NCBI RefSeq assembly: GCF_907164915.1
Contig: NW_025919156.1
Span: 1 to 64,000 of the forward strand
DNA: 64,000 bases
From: Impatiens glandulifera
Taxonomy: Eukaryota; Streptophyta; Magnoliopsida; Ericales; Balsaminaceae
Direction: 5' to 3'
The notes below the pieces were generated by a model. The model was not told the origin of the DNA, searched no databases, and worked only from the letters and a program-made list of their open reading frames with translations. The translations under genes and the position numbers were made by a program. Within the stretch, counting starts at the first letter, position 1. Each line of letters begins with the position of its first letter. Positions 46,201 through 59,285 of the stretch are shown one piece after another.

Positions 46201-46440
46201 GAAGGGGATGCCGACCATTCGGACGGTACACTTGAAGCAACCCATTATCTTACAGCGAGATTTGTCGAAACATCTAAAACACAAGTAGAATGGTATGATC
46301 TTGTATTAGGATATTCCCATTTTCTCAAGAGTCCTCCAAGGACATATGCTGAGAGAGGATCCATTGTCTATCAAGACCATTAGAACGGGTTTTCCTCTAT
46401 TTGCATATAAATATAAAGGGCCTTGTCATGATTTGTTGGA
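43290..46440 (-). pseudogene. Ty3/gypsy Tat-lineage pol remnant: protease, RT, RNase H
   Basis: Minus strand, many stops and shifts. Protease active site VLIDNGSSLSICP near 46,395-46,320; a G-patch-like stretch (GLGPN) near 45,850; RT with FMDGFSRYNQILIAP (~44,860-44,820), FGLKNAGATY (~44,740) and YVDD (44,669-44,658, in HKEGEVYVDDMIVKS); RNase H with NNEVEYEACLSGLKLA, VVGDSNLVI and APRSQNRFVDAFATLA (43,760-43,430). These are the forms used by Tat/Ogre/Athila-group elements. I find no integrase before the satellite begins. The order pol - satellite - repeat B on this strand fits a Tat element whose 3' UTR carries tandem repeats. Confidence 0.75.
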
Positions 46441-47054
46441 AACTCTACTAGGTATTAAATGTTTAACTCGAAAACATAAACTTGACTTTTGAAAACAATT
46501 TGTATCACGTTTTCAATTTAATTGGCTTGTTTTAAAAGGTATAACACCTAAGAGACGCATAGGTTTAACCCTATTAAATGCCTATACGTGTAAATGGTAT
46601 ATCACCCTCACCCTACTTGCAAAGAAGTACACGATTGAATTCGGTACTTCTACACTAATGTGCAAAGATTGTCAATGAGGAATGACAACTTGTTACAAAA
46701 TGAGTGATGTTGCGAGAGGAAAAAATAAAATGCACGGGATCGACCCCACCCTTTGACGATAAGCCATCCGATAAGACGTAGGCATTGTGGAGATGGGGAA
46801 AATTCCCAATTGAGTTGATATTCCGTAGTTTATGGTAGCGGTTTTACTCCCTCCACTATCGGTGAATGATACTCTCTTATGATTCCCCTTAGTATAAAAA
46901 CCTGGATACTCTTACCCAACCGATTGTTTGTCGTGCCCAAACAACCAAAACCTCGTAACTACAATCTTTTTAGTCTAAGTGAACATCTCAAACGTATTCC
47001 TCTTTCAAAACAAAATGCATTTGTATAAATGTTTTTAATTTTCAATCACAGACG
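46441..47054. other. Unassigned
   Basis: No recognisable coding or repeat content. It lies between two decayed ORFs on opposite strands. Confidence 0.5.
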
Positions 47055-48170
47055 ATGTCCATGCTGAAGGATATCGCACTAGTCTTGTGGATTTATAGTT
47101 TTCATGAAAATGAGTGGAATTATAAATTTTATGGACGAATTCCCATCATAAGGTTCTTAAAATTCGAAATAAACTACACCTTCATGATGAAAATGCAAAG
47201 GAGGTGGGAACTTATGAAACGAGCCTACTTCATGGGAGAATGGCAAATGTTCCCGACAATAGAAGAATTATGAGCTATTCTACAAGAATGTTATACATCT
47301 AAAACCATTTGTAGAATCAATGTCCCTAAGGAAGCCTTACAAAAGGAGTATAAATATGCCAAGACAACATCCGATATAATCCTCGTAAATACATAAATCA
47401 ATTTCAAAAAATGGTTCAAGATGGAATTGAGAAATGGAGAAATCTCTTTGACTTTAGGATCATCCATGATAACGGTAACGATCCTACTACCTCACTTCAT
47501 CCTAACGCTAGAAAATAGTAAACCCTCCACAAGAATTTTGGAGATAGCATACCACATGTGTAAGGGAAACAAAGACCCCTCATGTATCATTCTAGTTGAA
47601 ATGCTAATGGGTTTGAATTACTCGTTCTTAACCTCTACCGTGAGCAAAAGAGCATCACCTCTAATCCTCTACATCTGGTTGCTCGATAAACTTAAAAGTT
47701 TGCCACTAGTATGTCTTAGAGACGTCATGTCCCCTTCTCTTCAATACTGAAGGATGAAAAATGTTTCGACTGAACCTCTTGTAGAAAATGAAGACGAAGT
47801 CAGGGAGATGTCTCTATGGTATCCCATCTAGAAACTAACATTTATTATAGATGACAAACCCATGATCATTATTTTGGGCTTGGAATGTGTTTCCTTCTAT
47901 TAAACCCACAACTTTTTCAAACAATTCGGCTATAACTTCATAGAAACCGATTTCGCTATAGATAGGGCAATTGATCACAATGCCTATACAGGATATCTCG
48001 AGAAATGGCACAACGCCTTCTAAATGAGTATCCTAAAAAAGTGAAAGATTTTTCTTTAATTCTTCAAGAATACAAGCAGGTGAAGAAAAATGAAGAGGAG
48101 GAAACTCTAGTGTGGGATTAGACTTTGATTAGACATAAGAATCTACCGCTTGTATTCACATTTTCCCCTT
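47055..48170 (+). pseudogene. Decayed DUF7745-like plant element ORF
   Basis: Open pieces 47,055-47,273 and 47,421-47,750, then a broken continuation. FMGEWQMFPTIEEL-stop-AIL resembles the 'FGE.E..PTIEEY.A.L' signature and LVEMLMGLNYSF...SPLILYIWLLDKL the later 'GSPLTLYLWALDKI' type signature of DUF7745 proteins, which are found as extra 5' ORFs of plant Ty3/gypsy elements. HNFFKQFGYNF (~47,915) fits their C-terminal part. Assignment is by pattern only. Confidence 0.45.
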
Positions 48171-48224
48171 TATATTGTCTCTATAAATACCAATAAAAGA
48201 GATTGTCCATAACAAACTTAACGA

Positions 48225-50876
48225 GTATGTTTTGTATAACAACTCTGTAAGTACTAAAAATCGACACTACAATATATAATATTAAAATAATTATTTTTAA
48301 TTATTCTTAAATAAATAAGATCAAAATGATTAACCCATGGCCAAAAACCTATTTAAAACAATCAATTAAGATTAATTATTTTGATAATTATTCAAATTAA
48401 TTATGGATTAAGACCAAAATAAAAAATGAAACTATGTGGGATAAATGTTGTACCCATACTATCACAAAATAATTTTAGAAAAATTAAAGGACAAAAATAA
48501 ATAATTTTGATGAATTGTTCTATCCAATTCATTTAAAAGAATTATTTATTTATTTCCTTAAAATATAAAACAATAAAATAAATCGGTAAAATATTTGCCA
48601 TATTTATTTTAATATTTTGAGTATTTAAAAAGATCGAAAATAATTTCAAAAGGGTGAAAGAAAAATCAATTTCAAATAAACTCTTAAGGATTTAATAAAA
48701 AATATATATTTGTGATCTTGTGTGGAGAAACTAAAGGAATTAGCACACGCCAGGACCATCGGATGAGCATTGGATTTTCATTCAACGCTCATGTAAGAGC
48801 CGCATAACCGATTGTAACAAAAACAACGCGTGCTTGGGCCATAGCGGACCGGTTAACGCCCCGTCTAAATGACCGCCTAAACGCATCAGCACTAGACATA
48901 ATGCCAACGGAACGCCCGAAGATGCTCAAAACGACGTCATTTTGAGCACAACTTTCGTCTCTAATGCGATTCCTGAGTAGATAAGCTCTGAAGATACGTG
49001 TTGATCTTGTTTATTTGGACTCAGACATTGTTCCACCAAATTTCATAATTCAAAGTCCAAAATGATCACCCTACGATGGTGATCATTCCCCTATAAGAAT
49101 ATGGATGAATCATCCATATTCTAGCCAATTGAAGATCAACCAAAACGCCATTAATAGATTTTGGCCGATTTAGTCCACTTGAGGCCATCAACCTACTTAA
49201 AGATTTTATAAATAATTCCCCTAAGTCATTTCGAAGACAAGGAACCAACACACAATCTTCAAATTGAAGAAAATCAAAATGAGCCATTATAGCTTCATGC
49301 TTTTAGATTTTACGAATTTTCTATTTGAAGCCTCGAAGATTAGACTTGAGCATCCCAAAAGCTTCCCTAAGGAGCAAGGAGTGTTATGCAATCCTTGATA
49401 AGGTTTCAATCACCTTCTAATTCATATTTACAATTTAAATTTGAAATTGAAATTTTTTTATTTTAAATTACCAAAGCTTGTATGCCTTCTGTTCATGTGG
49501 TTTTATGGTTGAATATTGATCCTAGGATCATTTAGAAACTATCTGGATAGGATAGAATTGATCAATCAATCTAAATAACATAAACCTAATTTTAAATTTC
49601 AAAATTTAAAATACGAGTTGAATCACAACCTCAGAGCTTCCCAATATGATTATAAACATGTTGGTTAATTGTTTGGATCATGTTTGATCAAAATCAAAAT
49701 TTTCAAATAAAATGAAAATTTTGTGTTCTTTAATTGGTTAAAGAGAAAAACCAGTAATTTAATTTTTGTATCAATCAAATATATGTGATTGGATAGCTTC
49801 TCACATTTCAAAACAACTTTAAAATCAAAAACAAAAATTTTGAGCACGATCTGTTTTGAACAAATTGAACATCATCTAGGTTGAATGATACATTTAGATG
49901 ATGATCAACATGTTCTTAAGAGCTTTGTGAAGCTACCCAAACTCTTAGACTAAAAAATCAGTGCTAAAAATGAATTTTAAAAAGCTGCAATTGGTGTACT
50001 TGAGGATGAGGCTTGTTAGCCTATGAATAAGGATCCTCGGTTTGAATCGAGACCAAGGACTGAGAAAACGAGACCTAGGACTAGTGTTCTTGATCTAGAA
50101 CTAAAACTTAGGACTGATGTTTTTTATCTAGGACCGAGACCTATGACTGGTTTTCTTGAGTTAGGACCGAGAGATCTAACCAAGGATTCTCACCTAGGAC
50201 CGAGAGGTCTGATCTGGGACCGAGACTCTCATGATTCACGATAGACAAATTCAAACCTGGGACTGAGACTTCTAGGACCTAGGACCGAGAGGTTTGAGTC
50301 CAGGATCGAGATTCCCGAGACCCATGACCGAGATGTTTAACCTTGGGACCGAGAGCTCCCGAGCCCAAGACTGAGGGACTTTTCCAAAAGATAGCTCCAA
50401 ACCAAGAGGTTTATACACCTTATATAGAAACCAAGCCTCGTGCTAGTTCAGAACCAATAGGATTATACACCTAGATCAGTAATTTCAACCAAGGATCGAG
50501 AGCTAACGAGCCTTGACTGAGGGTCTTTAGAGCCCGACCGATAAAATTGTACCCAAACCTTAGGACTTAAATCATAAGGGCTATTTGGTTCCACTTTTCA
50601 AAATCCAAAATTATTTTTGTAATTTTGAGAGCCCATACTATTTTCTAAAAATACAGAGATATTGGAAAATAACTTTAAAATATTTTCGGGATGTTTGCCA
50701 ATAAATATTTTGACCAAGGTTCGTTTGACGTTTATTTTAAAACCCTAAAACCCTTAAAAATGGTTGATATTCTTCAGATATAATCCTCCATAGAGATCAT
50801 CCGCAACAGGTACCAACATTTTAATATTGTTATTTCAATATTTCAAATAATGCTTAATCTTGAAAACATGACTAAA
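48225..50876 (+). repeat. Dispersed repeat C
   Basis: Direct-oriented relative of A and the most complete on this strand: AT-rich 5' part (AATTATTTTGATAATTATT, CCATGGCCAAAAACC), the GATCACCCTACGATGGTGATCATT hairpin near 49,065-49,090 also present in B (39,215-39,240), GTGAAGCTACCC, and a GGACCGAG minisatellite at 50,020-50,560. It ends where copy D begins. No gene; frames within it are short. Confidence 0.7.
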
Positions 50877-51690
50877 GCTTCCCTATGGTCTAATGAGTGT
50901 TATCCAATCCTTGGTAAAATTACAATCACCCTTTAATCCATACCAATTTGAAAATTTTATATTTCAATTTTCCAAAGTTTGTATATTATCTGGTTGCTGA
51001 ATTTTATGAATGGAAATCGATCTTAGGATCATTTCCAAGCTTTCCATATAGGTTATAATCAATCAATATACCTTAAATAGAAAAACATAAATTTGAATTT
51101 AATAATTTCAAAAATCGGGTTTGCTGTTCTTGGGATACTCCTCAAGAAAATATCTTAGAGAGCTTCCCAACATGATTTTAATGATGTTCGACAAATATTT
51201 TGATTATGTTTGATCCATCCCGATCATGTTTGATCAAAAACTAAAAATTTAAAATAAATAAAATTTGTTGAGTTCTTGTTGGTCAAACTAATCAGCCAAT
51301 ATTTTTTGTTTTGGTACCAATCAAATATATGAAGTATAAGGAAGCTATTGATTAGCTCTTTACACATCAAAAAAGTTTTAAAACCAAAAACCCAATTTTT
51401 GGTACAAACTGTTTTGAATCAATTGATCATCACCTAGGTCAATTGATACATAATAGTGATGTTCTAAATGTTTTTGAGAGCTTTGTGAAGCTACCTAGGC
51501 CATTGAATCGAAGAATCGAAGCCTCCATCAAAATTAAAAATCCTACGATTTTGATGTTCTTGAGGACCGTGCGGTCCGACCAAAAAATCCAAACCCATGA
51601 TCGGGAGGTCCAACCGAGATTTTCGATCAGAAACGAGAGGTCCGACCGGTGTTCTTCATAGAGTAAGGACCGCATGATCTGGATGAGTTA
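50877..51690 (+). repeat. Dispersed repeat D, partial
   Basis: Begins inside the repeat at the AAGCTTCCCTATGG block that corresponds to 49,355 in C, and runs through GTGAAGCTACC (~51,485) to a short GGTCCGACC/GGACCG part near 51,560-51,680. A tandem partial copy of the same family. Confidence 0.65.
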
Positions 51691-52235
51691 GTCCTTTCTG
51701 AAACCATCATGGGGCTGAACAACATCCCATGTTATACCAATGTGCATATACATAATGGATCCCCTCTAACCTTGTACCTCTAGGCCGTGGATAAGATAAA
51801 TTTCTTTCCTTATCCTTTTAATCCTTAATTTTTGTTATAGAAAAGTAGGTTAGCATAATCCCGTTCTGTTTATCCAATTGAGATGAAAATTCCATACGAT
51901 ACATTGTGCCTTGGTATCGTATCGACACGTTTTAGTATTGCATTGAGGAACTTCCATTCATAGCATTGAGGAACTTCCATTCACTTTACCGTCAATATGT
52001 TTCCAAAGTCCGATCCCTCAAACGATTGGCCCTCTGAATCGTACTCTTTATGAGATGTACAATGACATGTGGAGTCAATCGGTCAGTTCAGGCTCCCGAA
52101 GAGATGGATTTCATGTGTGGAGTTTTCAAGGAGTGTCTTCATGCCATAAAACAAAGAGATCGTGCTCATCGTTGATTCTAAAGATGAAGTAGACGACCTC
52201 ATGACGATGGACTATGAGATAGGCTCCGACGATTA
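51690..52235 (+). pseudogene. Second DUF7745-like fragment
   Basis: Starts with a stretch reading GLNNIPCYTNVHIHNGSPLTLYL-stop-AVDKINFF, which parallels GLNYSF...SPLILYIWLLDKL in the fragment at 47.6 kb. What follows is full of stops. Its position right after repeat D fits an LTR followed by the 5' ORF of the same element type (inference). Confidence 0.35.
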
Positions 52236-53060
52236 AGGAAGCTCTATAGTATATTTTATAATTATATTATCTACTATCGCTTTGCTATGTGTACGAACTT
52301 TTTTTGTGTACAAGAATTATCCACGCTATGTTTATATGAACCATGTTATTTAATGTCAGGACGGATTTAGAACTCAAGTGTCTATTTTAACATAGGATAT
52401 TATTTCCATGAGTGATAACATGGGTTGTCACAATTGTTTGATAGAAAATTCTTGTGAATTACTTTGTCTGATTACATGTCACCATTGTTGCATGCATGCA
52501 TTAATTAGAATAGGTAAGCTTTTGTGAGTGTGAACAATTAATTTATTTAAATAATAGAATTTAACTATGCATTAACAATCTTATGCGTAAGATATGGAGT
52601 TCTTCAATTTAGAAGTCATGTTGTAAGCATGACATACATTGAGTTTTACAAGGTAAATAGAGTTCACTTCCATCATTATGGTCTTGACCATATTCTTTCT
52701 CTGGGTCATGTCAAGGTTAATATACACTTTATGACTCACATGTGAAGCAAATGTTGTGTTGATTCCCACACCTTTGCTATTGGGTATCGCCGCATCACTC
52801 TTACGTTGTAGGAGTTATGTGATCTTTTGTGACCTTGTTTGTGGAGCATGATTTTCCTTTCTTCAATAGAAATAGATGTTTCTCCCATAAAGGTTTTTCC
52901 CAATAGAAGTTTTGTGATCTATTAAGATGTCGTTTCAGCATGGATAATAATGATGTTGTTTGGCGTAGAACATTGATCATCCTCTTATCTCACTTGTTTC
53001 TGAGTCCTATAGAATCTCATCTACCATCATCTTGTATCTTGGAGGTGGTGGTATCCCTAT
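52236..53060. other. Unassigned
   Basis: No ORF over 63 codons, no match to the repeat families in the window. Confidence 0.5.
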
Positions 53061-53940
53061 ACTATAGATAAAATATAAGTATAACTACAATAAATTATAA
53101 TTGTTGTTTGGTTGATTTATATTCATATCTACAGTATTATTTAAGTATAACTAAATATTTAGTATTATTTAAGTATAACTAAATATTTGTTTTATTTAAG
53201 TGTGTTTAATTTTATAATTTAACTAATAATAATTTAATTAAAATTTTTTATTTAATTTTTTTAATGTATATATATATATATAAATATATTATCTCTATAA
53301 ACAAAAATTATAGGATTTTAAGTATAAAATTTTATTGAGATAATTTTATAAATAATTAAATATATTAATTATTTTATAAAATAATAATGTTAATAAAAAA
53401 ATAGTAGTCATATATAAAATTAATTTATAAAATAAAATTGTATTTCATTATTAATAAAGAGATATTTATAATTAATTATATAAATTATGGATATTAATTT
53501 TATCAATTAATACAACTTCTAATATAAATTTTAATTAATATATAAATAAGTTTTATTTATATAAGTATATATGTTTATATATAAAAGAATGTAATTTATA
53601 TAATATAATATGATTATTTATTTTAAAAATATATTTATATAATAATTAGATATCATTATTTTTTATTAATTTTAATATAATTAATAATAAAAATTAAATA
53701 TAAGATAAATATGAAAATAATAATTTATCTAAATATAAGGGTAAAATAGTCTTTTATACTTCTTATACCATCAACGAAACACAAAATAATAAAACTTATA
53801 TAATTTATACATGTTTTATATTTTCAACCAAACACAAAATAATAAAACTTATATAATTTATACCTCCTTCCAATTTATACCATTTACAATTAAAACCTAA
53901 ATAATTAGTACCATGTACCAAACACTACCGTACAAACAAT
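53061..53940. repeat. AT-rich segment with flanking inverted similarity, possible MITE-like element
   Basis: Very AT-rich, with TTGTTTGGTTGATTTATA near the left end and ACCAAACAC-type blocks near the right end as imperfect inverted counterparts. A ~37-base block (AAACACAAAATAATAAAAC...) is repeated in tandem at about 53,778 and 53,826. Target duplication not resolved. Confidence 0.35.
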
Positions 53941-55339
53941 ATGGCTTGTCTTGTATAATACTTACTGAAACATTGTTGAGTCTCAATCACCTAGTGTCGT
54001 GTATTTTTTTGTATGTCGTAAAGAGTTTCTCCACTAATCCTTTACTTATCGATGATGGATAAGCTTAGTCTTCTAGATAGAGCCAAATCTATTCTACCTT
54101 TCTTATTCTGAGAGAATGGAAGAAAGACTTCGCATGGCTACTTCCATGCAACTTATCCGAGATGATCATCCTATTCGATTTTTAATTCCTTCACATAGAT
54201 TCCATGATTTACGCTATGAACGATCATCCATTCATTATGGTAGTGGGCCTTGAGAGGTTCACATCCTATTGTACTATCCCTTTGTACCGATAATTTATTG
54301 TAGAACGGCTATGGCTTTTATGTCTTTTATGTCTTTTACGCTATGAAATCCCATTTACGGCTTTTATGTTAGAGGCACACCCAAATTTATGGCGTATTGC
54401 CTTAGCAATTTCGTTTTCTAGACCCCGAAGTAGAATTGCAAGAGGTAGAGGAACAAGTCACCACAATGAAGCTGGCCTAAGAACTAAGCTCCAGGGTGCA
54501 ACCAAAGTGTGTGCACATGTGAGCAAATGTCCAAGAGGAGTCCACAAACCGGATAACACAGCCAATTTTTCTGTTCAAGAGAATACAAAAGAAAATGTAA
54601 AATATGCAGATAACAATATTGAATAAGGTGTCATGGATGAGAAAGTGGAGTCTGAAAAGAATGATGTCACTCAAAATCCTACCTACTTTCATAGCCCTCA
54701 TCCTCACGATCTAGCCAGGGATCTTAATTACGTTCTCGATGTTTATAAGTATTTGTCAAGGGATCATGTCTCCTTTTAATTGCGTGTTGTTGTGAACACC
54801 TTAATTAATCATTTGAGAAACTAAGTTATTGTTAACATTTAATACTCTAACTGAGTGTCGAAAATTGAATTTCTAAGGTCAATCACTTACCATTAGGACA
54901 TATTTCTTATTTAAACATGAATAATGATCACAAGTATAAAATCTAGTTTTTCAAAAGCAAAAATGTTGAAATTTATTCTTTCTTCATTTATTGATTAGGA
55001 AATGTTGCTGCTAGATAAAAATTGTCTTATGATTCATGTGGATGGTTTCTTTGAGTCCGAAGGATCCTATTCTAGATTTGGGCTAGGAGATTTCCTTATC
55101 TTGATAAGCACATAAATATATTTTTGTTTCTTGTATCACATGTAGCAACTCTGGGCAAGATACTTGTACATTCTCATTAGGTGATAGGTAATTATGTCCT
55201 ACATTAGAGAAATTTCGAGATATTTTGCCAATACCCACGAGTGGGGTCATGAGTCTTCCCCCGAGCATAAAGGATACAATGTTACGTCATAGCTTACAAG
55301 AATGTTTTGGCTTTTCTGATCATGATGACAGTTTTTTGG
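53941..55339. other. Unassigned, decayed
   Basis: A stretch at 54,420-54,620 reads DPEVELQEVEEQVTTMKLA in one frame and RSRIARGRGTSHHNEAG in another. It may be a piece of an element gag-like ORF, but no family can be named. No other content recognised. Confidence 0.3.
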
Positions 55340-57578
55340 TATGGAATGGAGAAGTCGATATTTGTTTTTGGAAAAAGGGGTTAATATCATTTCATTAAAA
55401 ATCCCAAAAGTGGGAGGATCTAGAATCCCAGCTAGACAGACCCGATCTTTAAAGGTCGAAAATCAACAAACCTTAAAGTATTTGATTAGTAACATTCACA
55501 AAACCATACAACAAATATTACAAACTAAAATATTACAATCAATAGCAGCTCCTAATTATCTCAATTAGGATATTTATTTCCATATAAGCTTACTACATCC
55601 CGTGGCTTTCTTCCCCTTCCCCTACTTGCGACAATAGAAGATTGAATTAAAGAAGATGATGAAGCTTGCTTATTCACATTGTGTAATCTTTCTTTGAACG
55701 AACCCGTGTTAATCTAATAGAAAATATTCTTTTTCAGGATTTCAAGATTCTTATCTTTGTTGTTCTCAACTTGAGTTTTTGGATTATTGTCTTTGTTTCC
55801 TTCAGCTTCAGCTATGGTATCCTATACAACAACTTTGGTAACCTCTAATTCAGCTTCATTATTCTGAGTATCCTCCTCTCAGGTTTCCTTTATTACACCT
55901 GACTTGTTTGAGAATCAATTTCCTTCATTTTCTTCATTCCATTCTTCATTCCTACCTTTACCCTCTTCTTTAACATAAACCCCCTTAATCTCTTTCCTTC
56001 AATTTCATTGCTTTCTTCTTTTTCAGAATCCTCATTGGTTTCTACTTCTTTCTCTTCCTCCACATTTTGTTTTTCTTTTAAACTCCTTTATTTCTTTTTC
56101 CTATTTTTTTTCTTTTTGGCCTTTTAGTATCTTCTAATCTTCTTCCATAGCTTGAGCACATTTCGTGCTGGCATGCTAGAAAGTACATCAGAATTCAAAC
56201 CTATTTGGTCTCCACTCATAAGTAATTCCCATGACAGTAGATTTTCCTTTCATGTTAACCACTATTATATTATTCGGCAATGTGCTACGAGGATTCACTT
56301 CTATGACAATTCTAGCAAAAGATAGATTCTCTCCTCCTTCTGTTATTAGGTCCATGTATAATGGTTTTCCCAATAACTCTACAAAATGACTAATAACTTC
56401 TACTTTGTACATGTGTACAAAGATATTCCAAAGCTTGAACTATATATGTGTTGTCTCCTTAGGTTTACTTAACAAGTTCAAAAATCTTCAGACTATCTTT
56501 CCAACTTCATGTAGTTAGATCCAATATATGTATTCCCATTTTCCAGAATTTCATCGAGATTCGACCCCTTCTTGAATTGTAGAAAGTGGATATTTATAGA
56601 GATCTTCTCCAATCCCATTTTCTTTTACTGTTTTTTCCAACATAATTCTCTATCACCACATTTTCCCATTCCTTTATGTACTTTTTTCTACTTCAATGGG
56701 AAGTTTAAATTTAAAAAGAGAATTAAGTACCTCAACTTTTGTTTTAAAATCCCAATAAGATATTCTCTTTGTGCATGGTCTTCAACTTTATTTTATGTAT
56801 TTTTATTCTATACTTCATTTACTTTACAGGTAAAGTTGCTCCTAATAGTATAGGTCTTCGATTTAAGGGCCTTCATCAACTACTTCATTATAGCCACTAA
56901 CCAATTTACTATATCTTTATATTTTCCTTCTTCATCAAATTTCAGTCTTTAAGATAATGAATATTAAATTGAAATGTTATATGTTGGACTTTTTCCTTAT
57001 TAATAACAATCTATCCTTTTTTAGAATGCATTAGGAGCTTGGTGATTTAATTTTTGAAGCCAAACAGATTTACCTTTCATTGTAACCAACATTCCAAGCT
57101 CCATCCTTCTTTCCTTCATTATTTTCTTCAGAAACCTTCATCTCATACTTTACTGCATTATTTTCATTAGAATTTTCTACATCATTTATTTTCCTTTGTT
57201 TTTGTCTTGTTTTTCTTGAATAACTTTTTCAGCAATCATTTCGATTACTTTTTTACTTTGATTTCCTTGACTTTATTTTTTTCCCATTTGAAGAGCAGAA
57301 CATATTAATAATGTAGAAATAGGGAAATTCAAAATGCCTGATGATTTAGCGACTAAATTGCTTTGAAAGGCAACCTTCCGAGAAACCCCAAGATTAGAGA
57401 ACTAACTACCGCTCGCGACTAGGAAATATACGTCCAGAAAAACTATCGACGTAATATTGAGAGATTTTATGTTAGAGACACTTACTTCTCGAATCCTGTC
57501 ATTCGTGCCGATTGTACCATTGTGCCGATCGTGTTTCAATCGACAAACGACGTTTCTTATTTTTTTGGTGATTTGATT
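55340..57578 (-). mobile_element. LINE-like ORF1-only element, copy 2
   Basis: Minus strand. The 5' region with CGATCGGCAC-type sequence (57,480-57,560), ORF1 (57,286-55,561), a 3' UTR matching copy 1 (CTCCCACTTTTGGGATTTTTAATG against CTAGTTTTGGGGATTTTAATTAA) and an end near 55,340. Like copy 1 it has no ORF2. The 5' end abuts SV4. Confidence 0.65.
55561..57286 (-). pseudogene. DUF4283-type ORF1 protein, copy 2
   Basis: Putative ATG at 57,286 and TGA at 55,563-55,561. DUF4283 core at 56,412-56,188: MYKVEVISHFVELLGKPLYM, LSFARIVIEVNPRS and ITYEWRPNRFEF, the last matching the EYEWRPPRC end of this domain. The second half is Glu/Lys-rich and ends with a basic RGRGRKPRD and YGNKYPN, matching copy 1 (TRGRGRQHVD, YGNKNPN). 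Many stops. No zinc knuckle seen. Confidence 0.65.
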
Positions 57579-58082
57579 TGATAGGATCGATGCTAACAAT
57601 AGAGACAAGGGTCTGACTATTGTGAACGTCTTATGATAAATGATTCGATCTGAATCCTATGAGGGATTAATATATATTTCAATTTTTCACAAATCCTTCG
57701 AACTCTTGAAACAGATTCAAGTGCGGAAATGTTCGTCGAATTTGAAGCTTTGAACCAACGAAAGATGAATGATAGAAAGAAATGAACACATGGAGTTGTT
57801 TATGGATGTTTAGAGAAAACTCTCCTACGTCACCTCTTCTTCCACAACCTGAAGGATATCCACAAAATACTTTGAATCAAATATAATTTACTGAACTAGC
57901 TAACTCTTTGTTGAACAAAACAAACTCTGTTCAACTTACAATATTCTCACAGCTAGAATGTAATTGATTCTCTCTCTTGAACTCGAAGAATGTAAGAAAT
58001 TAGTAAGTGCAAGAGTAAGCTTATGAATTCGATAAGGTAACAAGTGATTCGGTAAATAATTCGTCTGTTGTCCTTGATCATC

Positions 58083-58090
58083 TATTTATA
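58083..58090 (-). promoter_or_regulatory. Candidate SV4 LTR TATA box
   Basis: Minus strand TATAAATA, ~330 bases after the 50-bp array and ~500 bases before the LTR end, the same relative place as TATTTAA in the other SV LTRs. Confidence 0.5.
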
Positions 58091-58425
58091 GTAGAAAGAC
58101 ACCAACGATTGAATCTTCTTGATGGACACGTTACAAGCGTCCATTAGAAGACCTCCTATAATATCAGAAATCAGCAGACTATGAGCAAATGGATCATGGC
58201 CGTAGCGAATTGGTGGTGCGTCGAATATCCTCCTAATATTTTCTTGTACTGGACAAACCGATGGAAGGACATTTTCGTACATGGTGTTCGTTCATTTGAT
58301 ACAATTAGCTAGATTGTCAAACTACACAAAAGTGAATGGAGCAGGAGTAGCAGACAACTAGTTGATCGTGGTTAGACGTATGCTTTCTTCAGACGGTTGC
58401 TGAAGCAAGGCATTAAACGTGTTCC

Positions 58426-58925
58426 ATTAGACCAAGTCTAACGGAGTTAGACGTCCTCGTCTAACTACGCATCCCATTAGACCAAGTCTAACGGAGTTAG
58501 ACGTCCTCGTCTAACTACGCATCCCATTAGACCAAGTCTAATGGAGTTAGACGTCCTCGTCTAAATACGCATCCCATTAGACCAAGTCTAATGGAGTTAG
58601 ACGTCCTCGTCTAACTACGCATCCCATTAGACTAAGTCTAATGAAGTTAGACATCCTCGTCTAACTAAGAATCCCATTACACCAAATCCAATGGAGTTAT
58701 ACGTCCTCGTCTAACTACGCATCCCATTAGATCAAGTCTAATGGAGTTAGACATCCTCATATAATTATGCATCCCATTAGACCAATTCTAATGGAGTTAG
58801 ACGTCCTCGTCTAACTACGCATCCCATTAGACTAATTCTAATCGAGTTAGACGTCCTTGTCTAACTACGCATCCCATTAGACCAAGTTTAGTGGAGTTAG
58901 ACTATCACGTCTAACTTCATCTAAT
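58426..58925 (-). repeat. SV4 U3 tandem array, ten 50-bp units
   Basis: Units start every 50 bases from 58,426 to 58,876. Each holds ATTAGACCAAGTCTAAT and GTTAGACGTCCTCGTCTAAC, two imperfect palindromes of the TTAGAC/GTCTAA type. Unit length and sequence differ from the 134/111-bp units of SV1/SV2, although the motif is the same. Confidence 0.95.
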
Positions 58926-59146
58926 TAGCCTACTTAGACCACGTCTAAGTTAACATAGTCTAATGCACCTGCACAAAACTAAATAGACAAGTTAACTTTA
59001 TTCACAACTAAACATCATAAAAATTATATTCTTAACATCATCAAAATTCTGTTGTTTAATATTTCATAGCTTTTCTTTATTTCTAAGCTAATTACTTCTC
59101 ACTTAATTAACTCTTTTCTTTACATTGTTTTTACTTTTTCCCTACA

Positions 59147-59160
59147 ATTTCCCCATTTTG
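59147..59160 (-). other. SV4 polypurine tract (imperfect)
   Basis: Minus strand CAAAATGGGGAAAT before the LTR start. A T interrupts the purine run found intact in SV1-3. Confidence 0.75.
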
Positions 59161-59285
59161 ATGATGTTATAACTATGCAACCTTAATAAAGAATAATAAA
59201 CACCCATCAAAATGAAAATGAAATCAAAGTAGTTCACCAAAGTATTCAAGAATAAGTTTAAAGTACGATAAACAGAGAGAAATAT

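Larger units (their letters stand above)
57579..59146 (-). repeat. SV4 3' LTR
   Basis: 1,568 bp, TGATAGG to CCCTACA on the plus strand (element orientation TGTAGGG...CCTATCA). It is clearly related to the other SV LTRs at the TGATAGGATCG end and at the CTCCTACGTCACC block, but diverged elsewhere. Confidence 0.88.
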
